Of a DNA stretch of 64,000 bases, positions 1 to 8,273 are shown one piece after another. The stretch is from Symbiodinium natans. Lineage: Eukaryota > Sar > Dinophyceae > Suessiales > Symbiodiniaceae. Location: positions 754,157 through 818,156 of the forward strand of contig CAJNDS010000968.1 in the NCBI GenBank assembly GCA_905221605.1. Direction: 5' to 3'. Both the position numbers and the translations under genes were made by a program. The notes beneath the pieces were generated by a model. It saw nothing but the letters and a program-made list of their open reading frames with translations, ran no database searches and was not told where the DNA came from. The stretch's first letter is position 1; the number at the start of each line of letters is the position of its first letter.

Positions 1-530
1 CACCTTCCGGCTTCTCTTGCGCCATAATAAGGAACAGACTTGGGTCTGCATTGGACCTCTGAAAGCTCATTGCTTGTCCATCCTTTGACACCCAAGACAT
101 CCCTTGAAGACGTTGGTCTCGCCACTCCACCCATGCTGCAGGACTTTCGGCCAAACCGTACAAGGCCTTCCTCACAATCCACCGCTCCTCCTTTGTGCAA
201 AGACCCAATTTCACCGCCGCCCTTGGGGGCTGCACCACCACCAAACGCCCTTCTCTTTGCGCCCTATTCATCGGCGCCGTCAGAAAAGCTTTGGAAATGT
301 CTAAGCCAGCGATGATCCACACCATATATGCTGCGTGCCTCACTTGACACCTGAATGTAGTTGAATCTAAACCTGGAGCGTACAGCGAGTGACGACTGAG
401 TGACCTCGGCCCTTCATATTCTGTAGCTGCCGTTGACGAAATGAAGTTTCCACATGCACAGATACGGGCACGTCGCCTCCCTGTCCCTTGCTTCCGGGTA
501 AACACCACCAGACTGGGAACGTACTCAATC
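1..530 (-). other. Reverse transcriptase, N-terminal part
   Basis: RARICACGNF (finger region), LDISKAFL (motif A Asp at 301-299) and KALYGLAESPAAW are hallmarks of Ty1/copia reverse transcriptase. The domain is cut by the window edge before motif C. Confidence 0.9.
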
Positions 531-3500
531 ACCGGTGCATTAGGCTCTTCCGCCAATTTGTCCAGCTTTTCTTGAGTTGTTGGTTCCACCACCTCCAACT
601 CTTTCACCAAAGACGCCACCTCGTCCGACAATGATTCCCTCCACTTTTCCAGCTCTTGCATGGCTTCTTGTGTAGGAATCGTTTTTGTTTGCAGGAACTC
701 AACCTCCTCTGCTGCCTCCAGCGCGGTATTTTCCTGTACCACCTGCTGAACTTGAGCTGCTTTGACCAAAAACTTCGAGAGCTGTTCCTCAGCCCTTTTT
801 GCTTTAACCAGCCATTCTCTAGTCTCTGATCCTTTTTCCTCATTCGACTCATTGGCCGATCCATGGAACTCGTCCAAAATGCAACATTCCTGTTCAGCAA
901 TTAGGCGTCGAATACTCAAATGCTCCTCTAGAGCCCATTGATGCGCTTCGAACACAGCGTAGTCGACTTCCCCTGCAAGGTCGTCCAGCGAGGTCTCTTT
1001 CAACGTCATTTTTAACCACTTCCTTTTTTCACCTTCTTCAGCTTGTGGTTCTGGAAGAGGAAACTTGCATTGGAGAAGATAGCACCTATCCTTGTAGCCC
1101 AAACGCTCCATAAAAACAGGTGTGTACCCTGTCAAGGATACCCTGTTCCCTTTCCAAGGCATAGGACCATGCAGTTTTCTCGGAAAGAACGACATGAAGT
1201 TCCAGTGGATATCAACCAATTTTCCAGGTAAGACTTTCTTCCCATAGGATTGCTCCACCACTTCAGCTCCTTCCTCTAAAACCTTTTCATCCTCAACCCA
1301 CAGCTGACCGATTTTATAGTCACCAAAGCCACACACATAATTACAGCAATGTTTTTCATTGTGACTATCCCTATGCAATGACACCGGAGCATTGCACGAG
1401 ATCTGAAGAGCAGAAAATTTGGCTTCAGGATTGTGGTGCCTCACGAATGATGTCAAATAACGACATAGCCATGGCCTTCGATGGGTCTCTTTTGTAATAC
1501 CACACACTCCGCCATGAGTATAGTGGCCCAACACCAGAGCTCGCGTGCTTGTGCACCAATTGTTGATACCACCTCTCCGATTCACCCTCTTTGGGTATAC
1601 AATCCCTTCCAAAAGCTCCTCACAGTCCACGTAATCATACATAGACCTTTCATACATTGACTTGGCTTTTTGTTCTTCTTTTTCCAACTGTGTTCCATCC
1701 TCAGCAGTCTCACTTTTGCAGACCAAATAAGCATTTTCATGAGGAGAACAGCATGTCGGCCAATACTCATCACCAGGAACATTGTCCTCAACATCTGCAT
1801 TTTCTTCCAGCTCCCCCAAACCCTGCATGTCATCCTCGAAAATTTCTAAGGGCGGACTCTCCCCCCGCTTGCGAAGCAAGCGCAAAGAGCCCACATGACC
1901 ACGCAGTGAAGAGGCCGGGCTTTTTTCCTTCAACCGATGGTGAGCTGGAGGATCGCGAGGCGGAGGTAAAGGAGGACCTTCCTCATCAGCGAACCGAAGC
2001 GCTGGTTTTTTCCCCTTGAGACGATGCTCCGGAGGAGAAGGCTCCTGTTCTTCTACCACCCCTTCCAGCTCCAATGCAGGCGGTTCCTTTATATTGGAAA
2101 AAATCGTAGTGCAGGGAAATAACACCAGTTCATCCGGATCTTTTGCAGTCCCTTGAGCTTCCACCCAATAACCACCAGGTAGGTCATCGCACGGACCCAA
2201 AAGAAGCGCGGGCTGCGTACGATCGACCCATTGCCGACCTTTCTTTGTTCCATCCGGACCCAGCAACTCCCACGGACGACGCTTGACTTGAATTTGAGCA
2301 CCAAAGGGAAGCAATGCTTTCGGTTTCAAACCCAACTCCCTTTCAGCTTTCTGCCACCGTAACATTGACCAATGGCGAGCAGCCAGTGCCCAGTACGCCG
2401 GCCCGAGTCGCGCCTCCTTTAAGAGCGACCTGACACCACGTTTGAATAAACCCACACATGCTTCAGCGCGCCCATTTGTTTGCGGGACTCCAGGATCACC
2501 AGTGGTCCTATATATCAGACGAGTTTCACAGAAGGACCGGAAGCGTGCATTGACAAACTCCCCCGCTCGATCTGAGTGGATTCTCAACACCGGATACCCA
2601 TGTCGCTGCAAGCGCACCATCATTCTTTGAACTGCCGACAAAACAGTTGTTTGCTGTTTATCCACAATCGGCTCCACCATAACGAAGTTGATCATACGGA
2701 CAGGTTGGGTCAAATGGTCCCTCAGTTCCTTCCAGGATTTTTCAGAAGCTTGGATTTTCAACACCTCTGCCTCCAGAACTGGTACAGGTTCCACCGGCGC
2801 AGAGTCTTCCTCCTCGAAGTTCGCGACTGCATCGCCTAACCATTCTCCAACACCAGCACCTTCATCTGCCACCTGATCTTCCACCTCATCCGCATCTTCC
2901 TCCTTTTCAAGAGGGCGACCCACATTGGGATCCAACATTGGAAATTGATACACACCAATAACAGCGTGTCGTGGCTTCTGCTGGTGAGCATCCTTTGAAC
3001 ACTTGTATGGACCTGCTAAGTCCAATGATAAAGTGTAAGCATCCCCATGCTTCCGCCTCAAATGGCGACGCTCTTTGCCAGCGGCAGACACACAAATTTG
3101 ACAATCACGTCTGAAAGGAATATGCCCCCTTAGGCAATGGTCACGGAAAGCTCGCTCCTCAGCTGTCAACCTCCGTAACGTCCCTTCTCGTTCTCCCTTT
3201 TTTAACACCGTAGCTTCCCGTTCAGCATCGCTCTCGTGCAACCATTGTGCCAACCTGTGACGTATTCTTTTAACCAATCCAAACGCCCATCGCGCCCATA
3301 TGGAGGATTGTCCAATACGTTCTTCCAGGGTAGAAGCGAATGTTGCCGACCACGGAACAACCACGCGAACCTGTTCCAACGATTCCCACAGTTCCATATC
3401 AGACACCAGGAAAGTCGTAGGTTTCACCAGAGCATGTCCCAATGCTCCTTGATCAAAATGTGCAGCGTACATTCCATAACGCTCACAAAAGCTTTTCACC

Positions 3501-4633
3501 TCTGGCCAACTCCAGAAGGTAGGACTTGAGAGCCCTTCCTGAGAACCATCCACCAGATCCTCAGCACTCAAGACCGTTTTGCCGTTCTGAGAGAAATCTT
3601 TCCCTATGAGTTCAGGGTCCCCAGGGCTTTCCATACCAAAGAAGACAGAACTCCCATTGATGACTTCAGCAGTTCCACACCTTGAATGCACCGCCACGTC
3701 ATATAGGAAAAGCATCTTCAGAAGTAAAACACCATCCTTTTGAGCTAATTCTTGATGTGGCCAAGGAAGACTTTTTAACCCCAACCGTTCAGGCCCACAG
3801 CGTCGGCGTAATACAGGTGGACCACCGTCTTCACCTCTCAACCTTGACACTGTCCTGCATGGAGGTCCTCCAACCACAGCAACCACCTTTCCTTCAGCCG
3901 CCAGATGCAGAAGATACTTCCAGACGCTCGAATTATGTAGGTCACCGCCTTTTGTCAAATCCAGCTCCAGTACCTCCACATCCCGACTGGGAAAATGCCA
4001 TTTTTGTTTTCCCGAAAATAGGTGTACCACCACCCTTTTTGCTCGTGCCAGCCGTCTCCTTTTATGACGGTTGAAAGGCAACGCCGCAATATCTCCACGT
4101 GGCAACAGCTCCATCAGCATATTTTCTGGTATATCCCCATAATACCACCGAAGAAATCTCCAGCATGCCTGGACGAACTCCTCCTCATTCGCTGACGCTG
4201 TCCGCGCTGCGCTTTGCAACGACGTTTTTACAGCCACCTCATTGTCCGTATTCGGACACCCTTGAACCATACGTGCCACCTTCAATGCTTGCTTTGGTGA
4301 ACACCAATCCATTTCATCAATGATCTGAAGCGCCACCTCCTTTTCCAAACAAGGGCACCCATTCAGATCACGAACGCGAAGTTCTCCCAGAACAGGATGT
4401 GAGGCTGTGCACTTGCCACCACGCCACTGAACTCTGAGACCAACCAAGGCGCTCGCTTTGCCAATTGGCACCAGTGGATCTACCATTTCAGGAGTTACCA
4501 GGGTCCCACCCGGGGTAATACACATCTCCCGAGATCCAACAGCTAAAGACACCAACACCTTTTGCTGCGGAAGCTGTTCACCAGGACGAAGTGATCTGAG
4601 AGGATGTGATGCTCCCGAGTCCAACATGCCCAT
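1..4633 (-). CDS. Copia retrotransposon ORF2 (pol), partial at left edge
   Basis: This is the pol frame of a Ty1/copia-type retrotransposon: protease, DNA integration and reverse transcription. The frame has no stop from 4792 to position 1, about 1,597 codons, so it continues outside the window. The first ATG is at 4633, giving 1,544 visible codons. Order of modules, counted from that Met: protease motif LDSGASH (D5); C5-methyltransferase-like module about 200-440 (LFSG near 205, GGPPC ending at C259); zinc-binding-like H499, H504, C511, C514; integrase D538, D688, E724; 2OG-Fe(II)-like H1087, D1089, H1155, R1164; coiled coil about 1245-1345; reverse transcriptase from about 1370 with LDISKAF (D1445) and KALYGL at 1489. 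The YVDD box and RNase H would lie left of the window. ORF2 overlaps ORF1 in the -1 frame, so it may be made by frameshift or from its own ATG. The intact frame suggests a young copy. Confidence 0.93.
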   Translation of the reverse strand, partial: MGMLDSGASHPLRSLRPGEQLPQQKVLVSLAVGSREMCITPGGTLVTPEMVDPLVPIGKASALVGLRVQWRGGKCTASHPVLGELRVRDLNGCPCLEKEVALQIIDEMDWCSPKQALKVARMVQGCPNTDNEVAVKTSLQSAARTASANEEEFVQACWRFLRWYYGDIPENMLMELLPRGDIAALPFNRHKRRRLARAKRVVVHLFSGKQKWHFPSRDVEVLELDLTKGGDLHNSSVWKYLLHLAAEGKVVAVVGGPPCRTVSRLRGEDGGPPVLRRRCGPERLGLKSLPWPHQELAQKDGVLLLKMLFLYDVAVHSRCGTAEVINGSSVFFGMESPGDPELIGKDFSQNGKTVLSAEDLVDGSQEGLSSPTFWSWPEVKSFCERYGMYAAHFDQGALGHALVKPTTFLVSDMELWESLEQVRVVVPWSATFASTLEERIGQSSIWARWAFGLVKRIRHRLAQWLHESDAEREATVLKKGEREGTLRRLTAEERAFRDHCLRGHIPFRRDCQICVSAAGKERRHLRRKHGDAYTLSLDLAGPYKCSKDAHQQKPRHAVIGVYQFPMLDPNVGRPLEKEEDADEVEDQVADEGAGVGEWLGDAVANFEEEDSAPVEPVPVLEAEVLKIQASEKSWKELRDHLTQPVRMINFVMVEPIVDKQQTTVLSAVQRMMVRLQRHGYPVLRIHSDRAGEFVNARFRSFCETRLIYRTTGDPGVPQTNGRAEACVGLFKRGVRSLLKEARLGPAYWALAARHWSMLRWQKAERELGLKPKALLPFGAQIQVKRRPWELLGPDGTKKGRQWVDRTQPALLLGPCDDLPGGYWVEAQGTAKDPDELVLFPCTTIFSNIKEPPALELEGVVEEQEPSPPEHRLKGKKPALRFADEEGPPLPPPRDPPAHHRLKEKSPASSLRGHVGSLRLLRKRGESPPLEIFEDDMQGLGELEENADVEDNVPGDEYWPTCCSPHENAYLVCKSETAEDGTQLEKEEQKAKSMYERSMYDYVDCEELLEGIVYPKRVNRRGGINNWCTSTRALVLGHYTHGGVCGITKETHRRPWLCRYLTSFVRHHNPEAKFSALQISCNAPVSLHRDSHNEKHCCNYVCGFGDYKIGQLWVEDEKVLEEGAEVVEQSYGKKVLPGKLVDIHWNFMSFFPRKLHGPMPWKGNRVSLTGYTPVFMERLGYKDRCYLLQCKFPLPEPQAEEGEKRKWLKMTLKETSLDDLAGEVDYAVFEAHQWALEEHLSIRRLIAEQECCILDEFHGSANESNEEKGSETREWLVKAKRAEEQLSKFLVKAAQVQQVVQENTALEAAEEVEFLQTKTIPTQEAMQELEKWRESLSDEVASLVKELEVVEPTTQEKLDKLAEEPNAPVIEYVPSLVVFTRKQGTGRRRARICACGNFISSTAATEYEGPRSLSRHSLYAPGLDSTTFRCQVRHAAYMVWIIAGLDISKAFLTAPMNRAQREGRLVVVQPPRAAVKLGLCTKEERWIVRKALYGLAESPAAWVEWRDQRLQGMSWVSKDGQAMSFQRSNADPSLFLIMAQEKPEG
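1040..1530 (-). other. 2OG-Fe(II) dioxygenase-like domain (TET/JBP-type motif) in pol
   Basis: Between integrase and reverse transcriptase. LHRDSHNE gives the HxD iron ligands (H 1375-1373, D 1369-1367). A glycine-rich strand region (GFGDYKIGQLWVE) follows. The distal ligand is in FPRKLHGPMP (H 1171-1169), and NRVSLTGYTP supplies an Arg (1144-1142) nine residues later, the usual 2OG carboxylate ligand. HRD followed by HN recalls the HRDxHN motif of TET proteins. Members of that family oxidise methyl groups of 5-methylcytosine or thymine. Function here is inferred from motifs only. Confidence 0.65.
2420..3145 (-). other. Integrase domain (DD35E) with acidic insertion
   Basis: A short zinc-binding-like H-x4-H-x6-C-x2-C segment (3139-3092) precedes the catalytic core. 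First Asp in LSLDLAGPY (3022-3020), second in HSDRAGEF (2572-2570), Glu in NGRAE (2464-2462). Exactly 35 residues separate the second Asp and the Glu. The first two Asp are 150 residues apart, because an acidic Glu/Asp-rich insertion of about 65 residues sits between them. Confidence 0.88.
3316..4036 (-). other. C5-methyltransferase-like module in pol
   Basis: Between protease and integrase lies a Rossmann-like segment. RVVVHLFSG resembles motif I (SAM-binding loop) of C5 cytosine methyltransferases. LELDL follows as a possible acidic motif II. GGPPCRTVSR has the Pro-Pro-Cys of motif IV with Cys at 3859-3857. MESPGDP could stand for motif VI (usually E-N-V). A later conserved FDQGALGH...KPTT block is typical of the dinoflagellate copia family. 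No clear motif VIII or target-recognition domain was seen, so catalytic activity is uncertain. Confidence 0.55.
4290..4633 (-). other. Aspartic protease domain, second copy (ORF2 frame)
   Basis: The motif MLDSGASHPLR (catalytic D at 4621-4619) starts four codons after the first ATG of ORF2. An ITPGGTLV segment and a PLVPIG strand follow. This is the canonical D-S-G-A protease of dinoflagellate copia polyproteins. It would cut the polyprotein, probably as a dimer. Confidence 0.8.
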
Positions 4634-7600
4634 TCCCGAACACTCATTGGTGTCAGAAACCCTGGCCACATGTAGAACGCATACTCCTCGGCCTTCTCCC
4701 TGCTTCGGCAACAACGTGGCATCAGACGAACCGACTCCACAGTCCGCCCTTCCATTCCTCCATTGAGAATGGGACAAGACGCACGCTGCCTTTCAGCATG
4801 CAAAACCATTTTTTCAGCTGTTTTGTAATCCATAACCAAACAGCCATGTTCAAACCATAAGAGTTGGTCCAGCGAAGATTTTGCACTCACGTGACACATC
4901 CCATTGATCACGGTGAGGTTCGCCCCAAACTCCAAAATCAACCAGAGAGGGATAATCAGGGGCCCATTGTCTTCCCTAATCAACGTCCCTTTCTCTGTAA
5001 TCCTCATTGTCACACCACCAAGCGCGCTTTGCACCATAACAGTAGTGTCGGGTAAACATTCCCATGGAAAAAGCGTCCGCACAAGATGCGTAGCAGCTGT
5101 ATCCACCAACGCCACTCTCCCTTCCTGCTGAAATAATCCAGAGTCACATAACATTCGAACACTGGGATCCCCGCTTGATGCTGACTGCGCTGATGACAGC
5201 TTCATAGATTTCAGCACTTCTAACGCTTCAGCAAGGACCTGATTGGGTGTTGATGGTGATGAGGGACTTGCAGAACCTTTATCCAATCCCGCATTAGCCA
5301 TCTCATCTCCCACTTCAGCCACTTCTGCCTTTTTGGCATTTCCCCATTTTGCACCTTTGCCGCCCTTTCCCCCTTTGGGAGAATTCCCTTTAGATCTATT
5401 CCTTTCAGGATTTGAGTCCGCATTGGAACTTACACCATCTTTGTATGGACACTGCGGCTGTAAATGGCCAATGGCCCCACATTCAAAACATCTTCCACGC
5501 TCCAGGGAGTCCTTGTCATGGCGAAATTTGCAACGTGATCCGAACTTGCAGCCTGCTTCTGTCTTCCCATATATCCAACAGAAAGGACGTTCACCATCTC
5601 CGCTGTACCTTTTTCCTTTCCCTTTGCCTTTGTCACCCTCCTCCGTCTCGTCACCAGTTCCCTTTTGGGCCTTGTTTAACCTGGCCCTTTTCTTGGCGTC
5701 CGAGTCCTGCTTCACCTCTTGTTCACCAGCGCTATGCAATAGCAGTTCGAATTCTGCTTGTAACATTTCAGCTAGTTGTGTCGCAGTTTCAGAGGTCGGC
5801 GAGTAGTCCACCCCCAATTTCTCCCGGAAGGATGCCACTCTGAAATGCACCGTAGGGTGTTTTGCCAGCAACGCGGATGATAAAGCATCCAATCCCTTGA
5901 TAAGCAAGGTAGCATCCGGCTCGGATGCTCGCAGCTCCCTTAACCGGGAACGCCATTGCGCCCATTGTCGCACTCCCTTAATAGCCTCCGAGATCGAGGT
6001 TGCTGAGGATGGTTGCACCAAGAAGTTTAACATTGTGCTGCGCTCGTTTGCTCCACCTGGTTGGTAAACTGTCAGCAACTTGTAAAATATCATCACCGAC
6101 CCCAACATTCGAGTGGAAACGATCTCGGTCTTCAATCTCTCCGGAATCGCCTGTAGCAGCAAAGACACCGCTCTCTGCTCCAACAAAACATGCACAGTTC
6201 GAACCACCTTGAGCCCTTCTAGCTCAGCCTTGATGCCCAACCTTTCCAGTGGAGAAACACTCAACCATTTGGCATACGCTTGATATGCCTTTGAGTAGAC
6301 GCATTGCCACCACACTCTTCCTGTATCTGTCAGCGAAGACAACATTGGTTCGATCATTGCGATCCAATCACCCAGCGCCGTCGGATTGCTTGGCGTGTAG
6401 TCTGCCAAAGTTGGAAGGCTCATCACATGCTTCCCGAGAGCCTCCGGACGTTCGGTTCCAGAACTATCACCAATGTTTGGCATACCACGTGGCACCACAG
6501 CTCCAGGAGGTAAGCTGACCCTTCCACCAGGCCCTTGCGGAGGTCCATGTCCCATTCCAGGCGTAAACGCTGTAAGCGGAACTTTTTCTAATTCCAACTT
6601 CCCAGCGACCATTTTCCACCGATACGGAACATTATCCACCATTGTATATCCACCCGATCCTGCTGAGTTCTCCTGCGTTGCAGTTTCCCGAGCTGACACA
6701 AAACCGGGCTGGTTCTCCACAAGTGCGGCAGAACCATCAACACCTGACGGCACGGAAGTAATCGGAACATGTGTTAAACCAGGTGGTCCACTTGCATATC
6801 CACCACTTGCAGGACCTCCCGTGGGGTAATTCAATGGAGGCAATCTGGAGGGTTTCTTCCCTTCAGCTACATGCATCATTGGCACTTCTTTTTCATCCTC
6901 CACTTGAACATCCCCCTTCCTGGACCCAGGCAAGGATTGAAGATCACAACCCTTTGGCAGGTCGTAGCCCTCAATAGGCAGCCATGTCCCATCAGGCAAC
7001 ACAGTCCAAAAACCACCCATACCATCCGTGTAGAAAACTTGTCCTGGCAGGTACTGCTTCTCTGGAGTCATTCCTAGAGGATATGCCGTGTTTGCGTCCA
7101 CCACTCCAGAGCTCCGTGCCCTTGAAGCTGACCCAGATGCAGCAGAGGTATAGCTTTTTTCTTCCACCCGATGCAACCTGTTCCCCAGCTCCTTTGTCTG
7201 CACAAGCAACTCTTTCAGCGCACGCTTCACCACCGCCATATCTTCAGATTGCTCTTCACCACTAACATCAGGAATGAGTTCTTCGTCGGCTTGCACTCCA
7301 CCAATAATACCTCGCTCCATTTGTCCCATTAAGCCCGACGATGGTCTCTCAACAGGTGCAGGTTCCTGACCCAAAAGATCTGGCAGTGAAGGCGGTCTTC
7401 TCGTACCTTCACCACTCCTGTCCCCTCCGCTCGCGGGAAGACTTGCCGGCCTTGACTGCCTAAGTCTCATTTCTTCTTGAGCCCGCTCGCTCCAGAAAGG
7501 ATTTGCTGCTTGAACCGGAACCACTTCGTTTTCCACCTGAGGCGTTGGTTGTATCATTGCAACCTCCCTACCATCTGTCAGCGCTTGTACCATTTGTTGT

Positions 7601-7689
7601 CGATCTTCACCCCCATCACCACGATTTCCTTCGGCTTCATTGGCCGTTGGCGACAGTCCAGGCTCAGAGCGACGCCGCATCATGTCCAT
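4543..7689 (-). CDS. Copia retrotransposon ORF1 (gag plus first protease-like domain)
   Basis: Capsid and RNA-binding protein of the same element, 1,048 residues from the ATG at 7689. The frame is open 10 codons further upstream, but only through a TTG. Residues 1-150 are polar with an NPFW motif near 62. A predicted coiled coil spans about 150-177. A gag-like helical region spans about 423-670. A basic KGKGKGK stretch precedes a CCCH finger (C704-x9-C-x5-C-x3-H724) and a CCHC knuckle (C734-x2-C-x4-H-x4-C747), the usual nucleocapsid signature. From about 860 the frame enters an aspartic-protease-like domain with VDTAATH (D863) instead of D-S/T-G-A. The stop at 4543 lies inside the second protease, which is read in the other frame. 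The CCCH finger next to the knuckle is unusual for copia elements outside dinoflagellates. Confidence 0.9.
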   Translation of the reverse strand: MDMMRRRSEPGLSPTANEAEGNRGDGGEDRQQMVQALTDGREVAMIQPTPQVENEVVPVQAANPFWSERAQEEMRLRQSRPASLPASGGDRSGEGTRRPPSLPDLLGQEPAPVERPSSGLMGQMERGIIGGVQADEELIPDVSGEEQSEDMAVVKRALKELLVQTKELGNRLHRVEEKSYTSAASGSASRARSSGVVDANTAYPLGMTPEKQYLPGQVFYTDGMGGFWTVLPDGTWLPIEGYDLPKGCDLQSLPGSRKGDVQVEDEKEVPMMHVAEGKKPSRLPPLNYPTGGPASGGYASGPPGLTHVPITSVPSGVDGSAALVENQPGFVSARETATQENSAGSGGYTMVDNVPYRWKMVAGKLELEKVPLTAFTPGMGHGPPQGPGGRVSLPPGAVVPRGMPNIGDSSGTERPEALGKHVMSLPTLADYTPSNPTALGDWIAMIEPMLSSLTDTGRVWWQCVYSKAYQAYAKWLSVSPLERLGIKAELEGLKVVRTVHVLLEQRAVSLLLQAIPERLKTEIVSTRMLGSVMIFYKLLTVYQPGGANERSTMLNFLVQPSSATSISEAIKGVRQWAQWRSRLRELRASEPDATLLIKGLDALSSALLAKHPTVHFRVASFREKLGVDYSPTSETATQLAEMLQAEFELLLHSAGEQEVKQDSDAKKRARLNKAQKGTGDETEEGDKGKGKGKRYSGDGERPFCWIYGKTEAGCKFGSRCKFRHDKDSLERGRCFECGAIGHLQPQCPYKDGVSSNADSNPERNRSKGNSPKGGKGGKGAKWGNAKKAEVAEVGDEMANAGLDKGSASPSSPSTPNQVLAEALEVLKSMKLSSAQSASSGDPSVRMLCDSGLFQQEGRVALVDTAATHLVRTLFPWECLPDTTVMVQSALGGVTMRITEKGTLIREDNGPLIIPLWLILEFGANLTVINGMCHVSAKSSLDQLLWFEHGCLVMDYKTAEKMVLHAERQRASCPILNGGMEGRTVESVRLMPRCCRSREKAEEYAFYMWPGFLTPMSVREWACWTREHHILSDHFVLVNSFRSKRCWCL
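4770..5115 (-). other. Protease-like domain, first copy (ORF1 frame)
   Basis: ORF1 residues about 859-973. The active-site segment reads VDTAATHLVR (D863), where the canonical Gly is Ala. Downstream features line up with the second copy: an ITxxGTL segment, a PL-I/V-P strand, and a Gly-Cys near the end. It looks like a diverged tandem duplicate and may be catalytically weak or structural. Confidence 0.6.
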
Positions 7690-7978
7690 GGCGTTAAACA
7701 AACGAAAAATCTTTACCAATCCGCAGGAAGCCTAATTTGGGCTCATAACCTACGGGGGGCAACCGAAGGAGGACAAGGAACAAAACAGTCAACCCCAACA
7801 GAAGCCCTTAATACCCCTGGAACAACCAACACCCGAACAGCAAGACCCCAAACCAAGGGCACACTTTTTACGAAACCTTCGACCGCTTTGGTCATGGCTT
7901 GAGCCAACGATTATCGGGTTCATTGACCCTTGAACTTCCAATACCAATTCCTTTCTACAATACCAATTGCAGCTCCGC
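7690..7978 (-). other. 5' leader of the retrotransposon, LTR not resolved
   Basis: About 290 bp between the ORF1 start and the telomere-like array. A 5' LTR or primer-binding site is expected here, but the 3' LTR is outside the window, so no LTR pair can be compared. Multiple stops close all minus frames. The segment ends abruptly at CCCTAAA repeats. Confidence 0.5.
7898..7907 (-). promoter_or_regulatory. 10-nt match to the 3' end of the dinoflagellate spliced leader
   Basis: Minus strand reads TTGGCTCAAG, identical to the last ten bases of the dinoflagellate spliced leader. The rest of the leader does not match. It could be a relict leader carried by reverse transcription of a trans-spliced RNA, or chance (roughly 0.1 expected in both strands of 64 kb). 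Confidence 0.3.
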
Positions 7979-8079
7979 ACCCTAAACCCTAAACCCTAAA
8001 CCCTAAACCCTAAACTCTAAACCCTAAACCCTAAACCCCCTAAACCCCCTAAACCCCCTAAACCCTAAACCCTAAACCC
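7979..8079 (+). repeat. Telomere-like array (CCCTAAA)n
   Basis: About 13 units, some with an extra C. It joins the retrotransposon leader to exon 10 of gene M1. In M1 sense it reads TTTAGGG and would supply a GT donor. Confidence 0.95.
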
Positions 8080-8084
8080 TCCCC

Positions 8085-8156
8085 GAAAAAAGAGCTGCTG
8101 GCGGAGCGCCGGATCCCTTCTTGGCACTGCAGCTTGCGCTGCTTCTGATCATCCTC
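8085..8156 (-). CDS. Gene M1 exon 10 (putative)
   Basis: Open in phase 0 after the acceptor CCCCTAG|GAGG. The peptide is charged and ends serine-rich (starts EDDQKQRKLQ). The donor is unclear; GTTTAGGG at the edge of the next array, a few bases further on, is possible. Frame-compatible with exon 9. No family recognised. Confidence 0.5.
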
Positions 8157-8200
8157 CTAGGGGACAGGGCCAGTTGAGGGCTTATAGGATTTGTTTCCGG

Positions 8201-8273
8201 GGTTTAGGGTTTAGGGTTTAGGGTTTAGGGTTTAGGGTTTAGGGTTTAGGGTTTAGGGTTTAGGGTTTAGGGT
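8201..8273 (+). repeat. Telomere-like array (TTTAGGG)n
   Basis: Ten near-perfect units inside M1 intron 9, on the acceptor side. In M1 sense it reads CCCTAAA. Confidence 0.95.

Noticed and set aside
5573-5580. Sequence homopolymers near the gag zinc fingers as a frameshift site
   Set aside because: ORF1 continues in frame for 340 codons past this point, so no shift is needed there.
40-5843. Many plus-strand ORFs of 60-190 codons opposite the retrotransposon
   Set aside because: They are shadows of the minus-strand gag and pol frames, which carry the recognisable motifs.
7690-8080. 5' LTR of the copia element
   Set aside because: No TG...CA ends or tRNA-complementary primer site could be fixed without the 3' LTR, so only a leader is annotated.
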